Source: an uncultured Pseudoflavonifractor sp. (lineage in GTDB: Bacteria; Bacillota; Clostridia; Oscillospirales; Oscillospiraceae). Taken from it: DNA of 16,075 bases. Shown one piece after another: positions 6,433-13,521 of this stretch. Both the position numbers and the translations under genes were made by a program. Location of the stretch: the NCBI GenBank assembly GCA_947565875.1, contig CANOHR010000012.1, positions 1 through 16,075 of the forward strand, given 5' to 3'. A model generated the notes under the pieces. That model made no database searches and was not told the origin of the DNA. It saw nothing but the letters and a program-made list of their open reading frames with translations. Each line of letters begins with the position of its first letter. Positions within the stretch are counted from its first letter, which is position 1.

Positions 6433-7580
6433 TTCGCCCCCTCCTTTCCGACCGCCTTGGTTTTTCGCTTCATAAAGAGGTTGGGCAGTTCCTTATCCCC
6501 CATAATGCCCCGGCGGAAAAAGAGTACCACGATCATAATGACCACGGAGAATACCACCATCCGAAATCCGTTGCGGAGAAGGGGCACCTTAAAGCCGTTT
6601 GAAAGGGTGATCTCGCTGTCCAGAAACCGCAGCCACCACTCACTGGTGGCAAGGTAGAGGAAGGAAGCGATGCAGGACCCAGAGATGGAGCCAATGCCTC
6701 CGATGACCACAATGAGCAGGATCTCATAGGTCATGGCGGTGGTAAAGGTCTTGGCCTGGGCCTGGTTGGCGAACATGGCGAACATGCCGCCCCCCACTCC
6801 GGCAAAGAAGGAGGAGATACAGAAGGAAAGCCGCTTGTGCCTGGCAAGGTTGATCCCCATAGCCTCAGCGGCGACCTCGTCCTCCCGGATAGACTTAAAG
6901 GCCCGGCCGTAGGAGGAATTGATGAGCAGCAGGATAACGGCAATGCACACCGAGGCCAGCAAAAACGCTACAAAGGTGGACAGCCGCAATCCCCCGGGAA
7001 TATTAAAGCTGGAGAAGGTGGGAAAGCTTTTCAGAGCGTTGGCGCCGTTGGTGACAGGGCCCAGCTTATCCCACTGGAATACCGCCCGGATGATTTCGGC
7101 AAAACCCAGCGTAGCAATCGCCAGATAGTCAGATTTCAGCCGCAGCACGGGAAGGCCAATGAGCCAAGCCACCCCCGCCGCCACCAGTCCCGCTAGAATA
7201 AGGGCCACCAGGACCCCCAGAATGAGGCCGAAGGCGCCGCCCCCGAAGAGTTCGGGGAGGGAAAAGTGGATGGCCGAGCCACCGTAGAGATAGTAGACGC
7301 TGTCCCGGCTGGCGTTAGGGATGGTGAGGATGGCGTAGGTATAGGCCCCCAGCAGCATAAAGCCCGCCTGACCCAGGGAAAAGAGGCCCGTAAAGCCGTT
7401 GAGCAAGTTCATGGAGGAGGCCACCAAAGCGTATACCGCTCCCTTTTTCAGCACGGTAAAGAGCATAATGTTTCTGGTGGGATCCAGCACATTTTCCAGC
7501 ACGACGGTCAGGATGAGAAGAAGGGTCACACAAACAAGAGCCACAAAGGCCCCGGTCTTGATTTTCTTTTCTTTGATCAT
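6429..7580 (-). CDS. livM: Branched-chain amino acid ABC transporter, permease LivM
   Basis: Membrane permease subunit that pairs with LivH. The 383-residue protein begins with a charged stretch MIKEKKIK and then a long hydrophobic helix, with repeated membrane segments through residue about 350. Family motifs are GFTGLFSLGQAGFMLLGAY near residue 60, RLKSDYLAIATLGFAEIIRAV in the middle, the cytoplasmic EAA-type coupling loop GRAFKSIREDEVAAEAMGIN and VVIGGIGSISG near residue 300. The C-terminal tail is basic (KRKTKAVGKEGAK). Start 7580 is preferred to an in-frame start 39 bases upstream, because AAGGGGGTGG lies just before it and the longer form would overlap livH. It is 13 bases from the livH stop. 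Confidence 0.93.
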   Translation of the reverse strand: MIKEKKIKTGAFVALVCVTLLLILTVVLENVLDPTRNIMLFTVLKKGAVYALVASSMNLLNGFTGLFSLGQAGFMLLGAYTYAILTIPNASRDSVYYLYGGSAIHFSLPELFGGGAFGLILGVLVALILAGLVAAGVAWLIGLPVLRLKSDYLAIATLGFAEIIRAVFQWDKLGPVTNGANALKSFPTFSSFNIPGGLRLSTFVAFLLASVCIAVILLLINSSYGRAFKSIREDEVAAEAMGINLARHKRLSFCISSFFAGVGGGMFAMFANQAQAKTFTTAMTYEILLIVVIGGIGSISGSCIASFLYLATSEWWLRFLDSEITLSNGFKVPLLRNGFRMVVFSVVIMIVVLFFRRGIMGDKELPNLFMKRKTKAVGKEGAK

Positions 7581-7593
7581 AGATCCCACCCCC

Positions 7594-8469
7594 TTAGACT
7601 TTATCCGTGACCTTCTCACCGAAAAGGCCGGTGGGTTTGACCACCAGGATCACAATGAGAAGGGCAAAGGTAAAGGCGTCGGAAAAAATACTGAAGGGAG
7701 AGCCCTTGATGACGCTCTCGCTCATGCCGATAATGAAGGCCCCTACCACCGCGCCGGGTACGGAACCGATCCCCCCGAACACCGCCGCCACAAAGGCCCG
7801 AAGGCCGGGAAGGGCGCCGGAAAGGGGAACGATGGAGGGGTAGTTGGTAAAGTAGAGCATGGAGCCCACCCCGGCCAGGAAGGAACCGATAATAAAGGTC
7901 ATGGAGATGACCGAGTTGATCTTGATGCCCATAAGCTGGCTGGTCTCAAAATCCTTGGCCACTGCCCGCATAGCCATACCCACCTTGGTGTGGTTGATGA
8001 GTTGGGTGAGAACAAAGACCAGGGCGATGACCAGGAAGGGGGTAATGACGGTGACCCACTTGGTGGACACACCGCCGATGGTCACGCTGCCCGACAGCAG
8101 GGGAAGCTCGGGATAACTCTTGGGAAGACCTCCGGTCACATAGGTAGCCAGGTTTTGCAAAAGGTAGCTTACGCCAATGGCGGAGATCATCACCGACATA
8201 CGGGGGGCGGAGCGAAGAGGTTTGTAGGCCGCACGCTCAATGGCAAAGCCCAGAGTCACGGTGAGGACCAGCATCAGGGGAAGGGCCACCCACAGGGGAA
8301 AGAAGGTGCTGAGATACACCATAAAAAGACCCGCTACCATAAAGACGTCTCCGTGGGCAAAGTTGATGAGTCGCAAAATGCCGTAGACCAGGGTATAGCC
8401 GATGGCAATGAGGGCGTACTGTCCTCCCAGGGAAATGCCCGAGAGGAAGATCGACAGGGCATACTGCAT
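7594..8469 (-). CDS. livH: Branched-chain amino acid ABC transporter, permease LivH
   Basis: Membrane permease subunit of the importer, 291 residues, the standard length. The N-terminus reads straight into a membrane helix (MQYALSIFLSGISLGGQYAL) and carries the LivH hallmark GYTLVYGILRLINFAHGD at about 24-41. VAKDFETSQLMGIKIN is the cytoplasmic coupling loop for the ATPases, and AVFGGIGSVPGAVVGAFIIG is the conserved late motif. GGGAGG lies just before ATG 8469. It is separated from livJ by 185 bases holding a probable partial terminator, so its transcript level is likely lower than that of livJ unless it has its own promoter, which I could not see. Confidence 0.94.
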   Translation of the reverse strand: MQYALSIFLSGISLGGQYALIAIGYTLVYGILRLINFAHGDVFMVAGLFMVYLSTFFPLWVALPLMLVLTVTLGFAIERAAYKPLRSAPRMSVMISAIGVSYLLQNLATYVTGGLPKSYPELPLLSGSVTIGGVSTKWVTVITPFLVIALVFVLTQLINHTKVGMAMRAVAKDFETSQLMGIKINSVISMTFIIGSFLAGVGSMLYFTNYPSIVPLSGALPGLRAFVAAVFGGIGSVPGAVVGAFIIGMSESVIKGSPFSIFSDAFTFALLIVILVVKPTGLFGEKVTDKV

Positions 8470-8533
8470 AGGGATCCCTCCCTTTCTTCTTTAATGGGGA
8501 AAGGCTGTCTCGAAAACCGGGGTGAACCGGGAT

Positions 8534-8543
8534 CCGCCCCTAC
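8534..8543 (-). repeat. Degenerate GTAGG-type repeat upstream of livH, copy 6
   Basis: CCGCCCCTAC here is identical to 25-34 and is the reverse complement of 53-62. The flanking palindrome is not well kept (GGATCC and AACCGGG fragments only), so this looks like a decayed or partial copy in the livJ-livH gap. Confidence 0.35.
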
Positions 8544-8596
8544 CCCTTGGGCGCGGCTTTCTCCCCGCCTTTCGGGACGGCCTTTCCAGACAAGGG

Positions 8597-8638
8597 AAAA
8601 ACGCCCGGCGGACGGCTCCTCCGCCCGCCGGGCGTTTT
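8597..8638 (-). terminator. Intra-operon terminator/attenuator between livJ and livH
   Basis: AAAACGCCCGGCGG (8598-8611) pairs with CCGCCGGGCGTTTT (8625-8638), giving 14 bp with a 13-base loop. On the minus strand five U close the 3' side. It sits 16 bases beyond the livJ stop and before livH. Such hairpins after the first, receptor gene of ABC operons commonly limit read-through and so raise the receptor:permease ratio. Confidence 0.8.
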
Positions 8639-8654
8639 CAGTTTTGAAACGGTC

Positions 8655-9845
8655 TTACTTTACGGTCTGGGTGGTCTCCAGAGCCCAAACGTTGTTGGCA
8701 GTGTCCGCCACCTTGATGTAGGCGGTATCCCGGACAGCGTCGCCGGTGGCGTCAAAGGCAATGGCGCCGGACACACCGGTGTAGGTCACGCCCGGCAGGG
8801 CGGCCTTCACATCGGCGGCATTGACGCTGCCCGCAGCCTTCAGAGCCTCCAGGGCGGTATAGTAGGCGTCGTAGCCCATGGCGGTAACGGCGGCGATGGT
8901 ATCGTTGCCGCCGTTGTTGGTCATGGCGGTGGAATCCTTGGCAAGCCAGGCCTTGATGCCGCTGTCGAACTCAGGGGCGCCGCCCTCCTGATAGAAGGTA
9001 GAAACAAAGAGTTGGACCTTGGAATTCGCGGCAGCCTCCAGCACCATGTTGCTGTCCAGAGTGTCGCCGCCCAGGATGGGAGTCTCCAGCCCCATGGAGG
9101 CGGCCAGCTTCACGATCTGGGTGGAGTAGGCGATGGACACGGGGCAGAAGATCACGTCGCAGCCCTCAGCCACAGCCTTGTTGAGGTAGGTGGAGAAGTC
9201 GGAGGTGTTGGTGGGGAAGGAGTCCTTCACCACGTCCCCCTGGAAGGCCTGCTCAAAGAAGGTGAGAAGACCCTGGTCATAGTCGTTGCCCAGTTCGCCC
9301 AGCAGGTAGGCCTTCTTGGCGGAGAACTTTTCCTGGGCAAAGTTAGCGAGAACGGTACCCTGGAAGGGATCCAGGAAGCAGATACGGAAGTAATAGTCGT
9401 TGCCTGCGGTGACGCCGGGGTTGGTGCAGGTAACGCCGATTGCGGCAAGGCCCGCCTCCTCAAAGGTGGGACCGCCCGCGATGGACACGCCCGAGCCGTA
9501 GGAGCCCAGCACCAGGGCCACGTCCTTGCCCACCAATTCGGCGGCGGCAGTGGGGGCCTTAGCGGCGTCGGAGCCGTTGTCGGCGTAAACCAGTTCGACC
9601 TTGTAGGTCTCACCGCCCACCTCTACGGTGGGGGTCTCCTGATTGGCGTACTGCATACCCAGCATCTCCTGCTTGCCGCCCGGTCCGGAGTCTCCGGTGG
9701 AAGGCTCGAATACGCCGATCCGAACCACCTTGTCGCCGGAGGCGGCACCCTTCTTATCGTCTGTGGGCGTGGTCCCACCGCCGCAGGCGGTCAGGCCCAG
9801 GACCATGGCAGACGCCAGGAGCAGGGACAAAACGTTCTTTTTCAT
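8655..9845 (-). CDS. livJ: Branched-chain amino acid-type ABC transporter, substrate-binding lipoprotein
   Basis: Extracytoplasmic receptor that hands ligand to LivHM. The 396-residue precursor has a lipoprotein signal peptide with Lys2-Lys3, a hydrophobic core and lipobox LTAC (18-21), so Cys21 is expected to be lipidated and the protein tethered to the outer face of the membrane. A Gly/Thr/Asp/Lys-rich linker (22-38) precedes a type I periplasmic-binding-protein fold of the Leu/Ile/Val family, starting VVRIGVFEPSTGD and followed by a second lobe around KKAYLLGELGNDYDQG. Start 9845 is preferred to one 39 bases upstream because AGGAGG lies directly before it and it begins the signal peptide. 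First gene of the operon with its own promoter. Ligand could be Leu/Ile/Val or a related amino acid, amide or urea; sequence alone does not settle this. Confidence 0.92.
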   Translation of the reverse strand: MKKNVLSLLLASAMVLGLTACGGGTTPTDDKKGAASGDKVVRIGVFEPSTGDSGPGGKQEMLGMQYANQETPTVEVGGETYKVELVYADNGSDAAKAPTAAAELVGKDVALVLGSYGSGVSIAGGPTFEEAGLAAIGVTCTNPGVTAGNDYYFRICFLDPFQGTVLANFAQEKFSAKKAYLLGELGNDYDQGLLTFFEQAFQGDVVKDSFPTNTSDFSTYLNKAVAEGCDVIFCPVSIAYSTQIVKLAASMGLETPILGGDTLDSNMVLEAAANSKVQLFVSTFYQEGGAPEFDSGIKAWLAKDSTAMTNNGGNDTIAAVTAMGYDAYYTALEALKAAGSVNAADVKAALPGVTYTGVSGAIAFDATGDAVRDTAYIKVADTANNVWALETTQTVK

Positions 9846-9916
9846 GATTGGTTCCTCCTCTTCCCTTACGGGCCTTGTCCACACACGGCGAACATTTGTC
9901 CGTAAATTTAGACTTT

Positions 9917-9945
9917 ATTATAGCAGGGAGGAAAAGAAAATGCAA
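9917..9945 (-). promoter_or_regulatory. Promoter of livJHMGF
   Basis: Minus strand: -35 TTGCAT (9945-9940), 17-base spacer, perfect -10 TATAAT (9922-9917). Transcription would start near 9910 and give a leader of about 65 bases. Confidence 0.8.
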
Positions 9946-10016
9946 GAAAAAATTGTACGGATTTCATTTTGTCCCATTCCCTGTTTTTGTGGATTCCGCC
10001 TGTGTCCCCTGTCCGG

Positions 10017-10045
10017 TTGCAATTTGGGGCGGCTTTTGGTACAAT
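10017..10045 (+). promoter_or_regulatory. Promoter of queH
   Basis: -35 TTGCAA (10017-10022), 17-base spacer, -10 TACAAT (10040-10045). The start would be near 10052, giving a short leader before GGGAGGTGG (10061-10069). It diverges from the livJ promoter across about 70 bases. Confidence 0.78.
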
Positions 10046-10073
10046 AAGAGCATCTGAAAAGGGAGGTGGCGCC

Positions 10074-10625
10074 ATGAATCTTTTGCTCCATATTTGCTGC
10101 GCCCCCTGCTCGGTGGCCTGCATCAGGCAGCTGCGGGAGGAGGGGATCGAACCTGTGGGGTTTTGGTATAATCCCAACATCCACCCCTTTACCGAGTACC
10201 GCGCCCGGCGTAACTGCCTCCGGGAGTATGCCCAGAGTATCGGCCTGGAACTGGTGGAGATCGACGAGTACGGCCTTCGCCCTTTCGTCCAGGCGGTGGC
10301 GAACAACATCGAAAACCGCTGCTCCTACTGCTACGCCGTCCGACTCAACGAAACGGCCCGGTATGCCGCCCAACATGGTTTTGACGCCTTCTGCACCACA
10401 TTGACGGTAAGCCCTTACCAGAATACCCCTCTCATTTTTGACACAGGGGAGAAGCTGGCCTCTCAATATGGCGTAAAATTTGCTCCCTATGATTTTTCCC
10501 CTCTCTATAGGGAGGGACAGACCGAGGCCCGGGAGCTGGGGCTTTATATGCAAAAATACTGCGGCTGTGTCTTCAGCGAGGAGGACCGGTACTGCAAGAA
10601 AAAAAAGAAGGCGGAAAGCTGTTGA
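10074..10625 (+). CDS. queH: Epoxyqueuosine reductase QueH
   Basis: QueH reduces epoxyqueuosine to queuosine in the wobble base of certain tRNAs, replacing the cobalamin-dependent QueG. The 183-residue size fits the DUF208/QueH family. Metal-binding cysteines are visible: HICCAPCS at 6-13 (Cys8, Cys9, Cys12), RCSYCYAVRL at 82-91 (Cys83, Cys86) and YCGCVFS at 162-168 (Cys163, Cys165). GFDAFCTTLTVSPYQN (102-117) is the other family signature. ATG 10074 is chosen for GGGAGGTGG at 10061-10069 and because the protein then starts at the family N-terminus; a longer in-frame reading lies across the promoter. Monocistronic. The lysine-rich C-terminus is coded by the A-run that also serves as U-tract for the opposing dacF terminator, and the stop codon lies in that hairpin's loop. 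No other queuosine gene is in the window. Confidence 0.94.
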   Translation: MNLLLHICCAPCSVACIRQLREEGIEPVGFWYNPNIHPFTEYRARRNCLREYAQSIGLELVEIDEYGLRPFVQAVANNIENRCSYCYAVRLNETARYAAQHGFDAFCTTLTVSPYQNTPLIFDTGEKLASQYGVKFAPYDFSPLYREGQTEARELGLYMQKYCGCVFSEEDRYCKKKKKAESC

Positions 10626-10640
10626 AAGCTTTCCGTCTTC
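10599..10640 (-). terminator. Terminator of the carboxypeptidase gene, overlapping the queH 3' end
   Basis: GAAGGCGGAAAGCT (10607-10620) pairs with AGCTTTCCGTCTTC (10627-10640), a 14-bp stem with one G-T pair and loop GTTGAA. On the minus strand eight U follow (A-run 10599-10606). It starts two bases past the stop at 10643. In the plus direction only UUC follows, so it could be a weak queH terminator too. Confidence 0.88.
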
Positions 10641-10642
10641 TT

Positions 10643-12181
10643 CTATGCAGCCTCCCCCTCCGGGTTATGAGTAAAAATATCCTCCGGATCCTCCAGGATC
10701 AGCAGTTCCAGGGGAAAGCTGGCCTGCTCCACACCGGGAAGTCCCTCCGGGTTCAGCCGGAACTCCAGAAGGTGTTCTCCGGGGGACAATTCCCCCCCAA
10801 AAAGGTTGTAACCGGACCTCCTGCCCTCCGGCCCTACCCGGAAAGCGGCATTCTGGAAGAAAGGGATAGGCTCCCCATCCAAATACCAGCCTGCCGGAGT
10901 CACAGAGTACACCTCCTGATCGCAGCGGATCTGGAAGGGAACACGAAAAGAGGTCTCCGGGTAAAGTTCCAACCTGCGGACCCCCATCCGTCCGGTGAAG
11001 GTGACCTCTCCTTCATCACGGGGAAGCTGAGCCTCCTGACGAAGGACCGTTCCGTCGGGCAGGGTGACTACCAGGGCGGCGGAAAGGGGCTCGTCTCCGG
11101 CGGGAACCAACACGGAGGTCTCTGCCGTAGCGCCGTTCATCAGCCAGAGCGCGCGCTCCGAGCCCTCCACGGGAAGCCCCTCCACCTCCCAGTGGACCTG
11201 TCCTCCCGCCTCCGCCGTCAGTCCGGAGAGGGCAGCGGTAAGGATGACCTCCGTATTGGCCCGGAGAGGGCTTCGGGCTGCAAGGTCTGCGTGAAAGCTT
11301 TCCCGAATGGCGTTCCAGGCGTCTTCCCGGACCTGACGGCAGGCAAAGCCGTATTCCAGAAGAGTCTGGCTTTCCAGCATCCGGGCGGTGTGGCCGGATG
11401 CACCCATGACCACTGAGATGATCCGGCGCCCCTCCCGCTGGGCGGTCCCGGTAAAGCAGTGGCCGGCTCCGTCGGTGGTGCCTGTCTTAAGCCCGTCGAT
11501 CCCCTCCACCATCCCTTCCCGGAGAAGGGTATTGGTGGAAAGAAAGCTTCTGTCCTGAAAGACGGTCTCGGGCAGGGAGGAATAGTCCAAGATCTGGGGA
11601 TAATCTGCGATAAGCCGCTGGGCCAGAATGGCCATGGACCGGGGAGAGACGGCGTTTCCATCGTCCTGAAAGCCAAAGCTGTCGGCAAAACGGGCATTGA
11701 GCCCCCACCTGGCCGCCGTCTCATTCATCCGCTTTACAAATGCTTCCTCCGTCCCGCCAATGTGTTCCGCCAACGCCAGGACCGAGCCATTGCAGGATTT
11801 GGTCATAATGATCCGAATAAGATCCTCCACCCGGTAGTTCTCCCCGGCCTGAAGCCGTTCCAGACCGGAGTAAAGGGAGTTGTTGGAGATAGCCGCAGCC
11901 CTTGCTCCGGCGGCAATCAGGCTATCCGGGGACAGGTTTCCGGCCTCCATCTCCTCAAAGACCAGATAAAGGCTCATCAGCTTTGTCATGCTGGCAACCG
12001 GCCGGGGAAGGTCCGCATTTTTTTCATAGTAGAATTCTCCCGTATCAAAATCCATGACTACGGCTCCCTCGGCGCTGATGGCCGGCTCCTGGGCAGCCAT
12101 GGCTCTGGGAAAAAAGACGGTCAATAAAAGAACCGCCGCAAAAAGGCCGGGTAAGTTCCTGTCTCTTCTCTTCTTTTTCAT
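10643..12181 (-). CDS. dacF: Secreted serine-type D-alanyl-D-alanine carboxypeptidase (DacF-like) with long C-terminal extension
   Basis: A low-molecular-weight penicillin-binding protein that trims the terminal D-alanine of peptidoglycan stem peptides outside the membrane. All three active-site motifs are present: SMTK (64-67, nucleophile Ser64), SCN (129-131) and KTG (232-234). A signal peptide spans 1-30, basic MKKKRRDR then a hydrophobic core ending AMAA-Q. Start 12181 is preferred because GAAGGAG precedes it; the GTG 15 bases upstream overlaps that site. At 512 residues it is about 100 longer than common DacF proteins. Residues about 300-500 look like all-beta domains (repeated EVILTAAL, SAALVVTLPDGTV, HLLEFRLNPEG-type strands), and no amphipathic or hydrophobic C-terminal membrane anchor is visible. 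It could therefore be released or held by other contacts. The catalytic assignment is firm; the symbol is by family resemblance. Confidence 0.88.
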   Translation of the reverse strand: MKKKRRDRNLPGLFAAVLLLTVFFPRAMAAQEPAISAEGAVVMDFDTGEFYYEKNADLPRPVASMTKLMSLYLVFEEMEAGNLSPDSLIAAGARAAAISNNSLYSGLERLQAGENYRVEDLIRIIMTKSCNGSVLALAEHIGGTEEAFVKRMNETAARWGLNARFADSFGFQDDGNAVSPRSMAILAQRLIADYPQILDYSSLPETVFQDRSFLSTNTLLREGMVEGIDGLKTGTTDGAGHCFTGTAQREGRRIISVVMGASGHTARMLESQTLLEYGFACRQVREDAWNAIRESFHADLAARSPLRANTEVILTAALSGLTAEAGGQVHWEVEGLPVEGSERALWLMNGATAETSVLVPAGDEPLSAALVVTLPDGTVLRQEAQLPRDEGEVTFTGRMGVRRLELYPETSFRVPFQIRCDQEVYSVTPAGWYLDGEPIPFFQNAAFRVGPEGRRSGYNLFGGELSPGEHLLEFRLNPEGLPGVEQASFPLELLILEDPEDIFTHNPEGEAA

Positions 12182-12216
12182 GGTTTGCTCCTTCACTTGG
12201 GGTAATTGGCAAAAAA

Positions 12217-12245
12217 ATTATAGTAAAAAATTCTTCCCAATGCAA
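12217..12245 (-). promoter_or_regulatory. Promoter of the carboxypeptidase gene
   Basis: Minus strand: -35 TTGCAT (12245-12240), 17-base spacer, perfect -10 TATAAT (12222-12217). It uses the same -35 as the livJ promoter. It lies between the upstream gene's terminator and the start at 12181. Confidence 0.82.
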
Positions 12246-12287
12246 GCCTGTATGCTTTTTTCCGCATTTCCCCAGTCATTTTAGCAC

Positions 12288-12319
12288 AAAGACCGCCGCC
12301 CCATCGGGCGGCGGTCTTT
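12288..12319 (-). terminator. Terminator of the DUF4015-like gene
   Basis: A 14-bp perfect stem, AAAGACCGCCGCCC (12288-12301) with GGGCGGCGGTCTTT (12306-12319), has loop CATC and lies 12 bases beyond the stop at 12332. On the minus strand the tail is UUU then GUGCUAAAA, so the U-tract is short but the stem is very stable. Confidence 0.8.
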
Positions 12320-12331
12320 TATCATTTTCCT

Positions 12332-13420
12332 TCAGGGCATACAGATCCCTTTTCCTGTGGTGGAGAGATCGGTAAGGGCCGGGTCCACATAAAGCACCGC
12401 GTTTCCGGAAAGTCCTGCGGCGGCGAGGACATCGTCACAGGCCCCCCTGCTCTCCGCGCCAAGAACGTACACACGGTCAGCGTATTCCCCCAAAAGGGCC
12501 GCAGTCAAGCCGCTGCGGGGCTCTTCTCCGGTAAGTGCACCGGCATTCACAGCGATAGAGAGAAGGATATCCTGCCCCTCCAGGCCCTTTCGCACCTCCT
12601 CGTAGAAAGCCTCCAGGCTCCCGGTCAGGTTGGAAGGGTCATAGTCGCTTCCTTCCTTGATATATTCCAGACGTCCTGTAGTAGGCCAGCAGGCATTGTC
12701 CAGCAAAAGCTCGTCAAAGCCCATAGCGGCAAGTTCGCCGCAGATCTGAACCACATACTCCCGGACCGCTTCCACGGAGGGGTTCATCCACCGGGTATCT
12801 TCCCCGTCCCGCCAGTTATAATTGCTGTTGGTCTTGATGGCCAGGGATGGATCGGCCTTGGGAGCCAGATTATCCTTGAAGCAGGAGATCCGGGCCACGG
12901 TATAAAGTCCGGACCCGGTCAGAAGTTTTAGCTGGTCGTTAAGCTTTGGGTCAGACTCGGAGCTTCGCAGAGAGATGGCCTGGGGAAGTGCGGAGACATA
13001 TCCCAGGGAGCCGTCGTTGGCCTTCAGGTTGAGAAGGGCGGCGTTGCCTCCACCGGCGGCCACCAGCTGCAGTCCATTTCCCTCTGTAACAGCGGCCCGA
13101 AACAGAGAGACCGGAACGATCTCAGGGACCTGGATGGGCATGGGCGTCGGCTCAGGGGTAGACGATGGGGTGGGTTCCGCAGTAACGATGACCAGAGGCT
13201 CACTTTGGATGGGCGCGCTGGGCGGGGGACTGACCTGCTGCAAAAAAGGCAGTTCCAACCGGGCTTGACCATCGTCGGTATAGACCATATATTTTTGCAA
13301 AAAGAAAAAGGCAGCCACAGAGAGAAGGAGTACCGCCACCAGGATCCAGATGAGGACGGTCAGGGCGGTCTGGAGTTTCGTACGTCCCCGGTAGGTGTCG
13401 TAGCCGTAGGAAGTCTTCAT
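12332..13420 (-). CDS. Membrane-anchored glycosidase-like protein (DUF4015 / putative glycosyl hydrolase family)
   Basis: Likely a cell-surface protein of unknown substrate. The 362-residue product has a short basic cytoplasmic head, one membrane helix at about 19-42, a Pro/Thr/Ser-rich linker (about 64-98, with TPSSTPEPTPMP) and an outer domain. That domain matches the DUF4015 glycosidase-like barrel: YTVARISCFKDN (173-184), LAIKTNSNYNWRDGEDTRWMNP (193-214, read in pieces) and GFDELLLDNACWP (234-246), which correspond to the family's tryptophan/aspartate region and its FDEIQFDYVRFP-type strand. Asp236 and Asp241 are the candidate acidic residues. The outer domain is short for the family, about 255 residues, so an intact barrel is not certain. 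Start 13420 is chosen because AAAGGAG precedes it; the ATG at 13447 has no ribosome site. It lies downstream of marR and upstream of the carboxypeptidase. Activity is inferred from family only. Confidence 0.75.
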   Translation of the reverse strand: MKTSYGYDTYRGRTKLQTALTVLIWILVAVLLLSVAAFFFLQKYMVYTDDGQARLELPFLQQVSPPPSAPIQSEPLVIVTAEPTPSSTPEPTPMPIQVPEIVPVSLFRAAVTEGNGLQLVAAGGGNAALLNLKANDGSLGYVSALPQAISLRSSESDPKLNDQLKLLTGSGLYTVARISCFKDNLAPKADPSLAIKTNSNYNWRDGEDTRWMNPSVEAVREYVVQICGELAAMGFDELLLDNACWPTTGRLEYIKEGSDYDPSNLTGSLEAFYEEVRKGLEGQDILLSIAVNAGALTGEEPRSGLTAALLGEYADRVYVLGAESRGACDDVLAAAGLSGNAVLYVDPALTDLSTTGKGICMP

Positions 13421-13457
13421 CCCATTCTCTCCTTTCCTGTCTGACATGATAAGGATC

Positions 13458-13484
13458 CCCGGAGAGGCCCCAGGCCCCTCCGGG
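13458..13484 (-). other. Stable hairpin between marR and the DUF4015-like gene
   Basis: CCCGGAGAGGCC (13458-13469) pairs with GGCCCCTCCGGG (13473-13484) with one mismatch around CCA. On the minus strand no U-run follows, so a terminator is doubtful. It may attenuate or stabilise a marR to DUF4015 read-through transcript. No good promoter for the downstream gene is seen in the 101-base gap. Confidence 0.5.
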
Positions 13485-13521
13485 TACTATATGTCTATTC
13501 TAATAGAAGGCGACCGGCACC

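Noticed and set aside
7399..8721. 440-codon plus-strand open frame opposite livM and livH
   Set aside because: It is antisense to two clear permease genes. The His/Gly/Lys-rich translation is what the reverse of hydrophobic codons produces.
8547..9905. 452-codon plus-strand open frame opposite livJ
   Set aside because: It is Gly/Val-rich and antisense to a clear lipoprotein gene, and shows no motif.
13458..13484. Hairpin considered as a marR terminator
   Set aside because: No U-run follows on the minus strand and the next gene has no clear promoter, so it is listed only as a hairpin.
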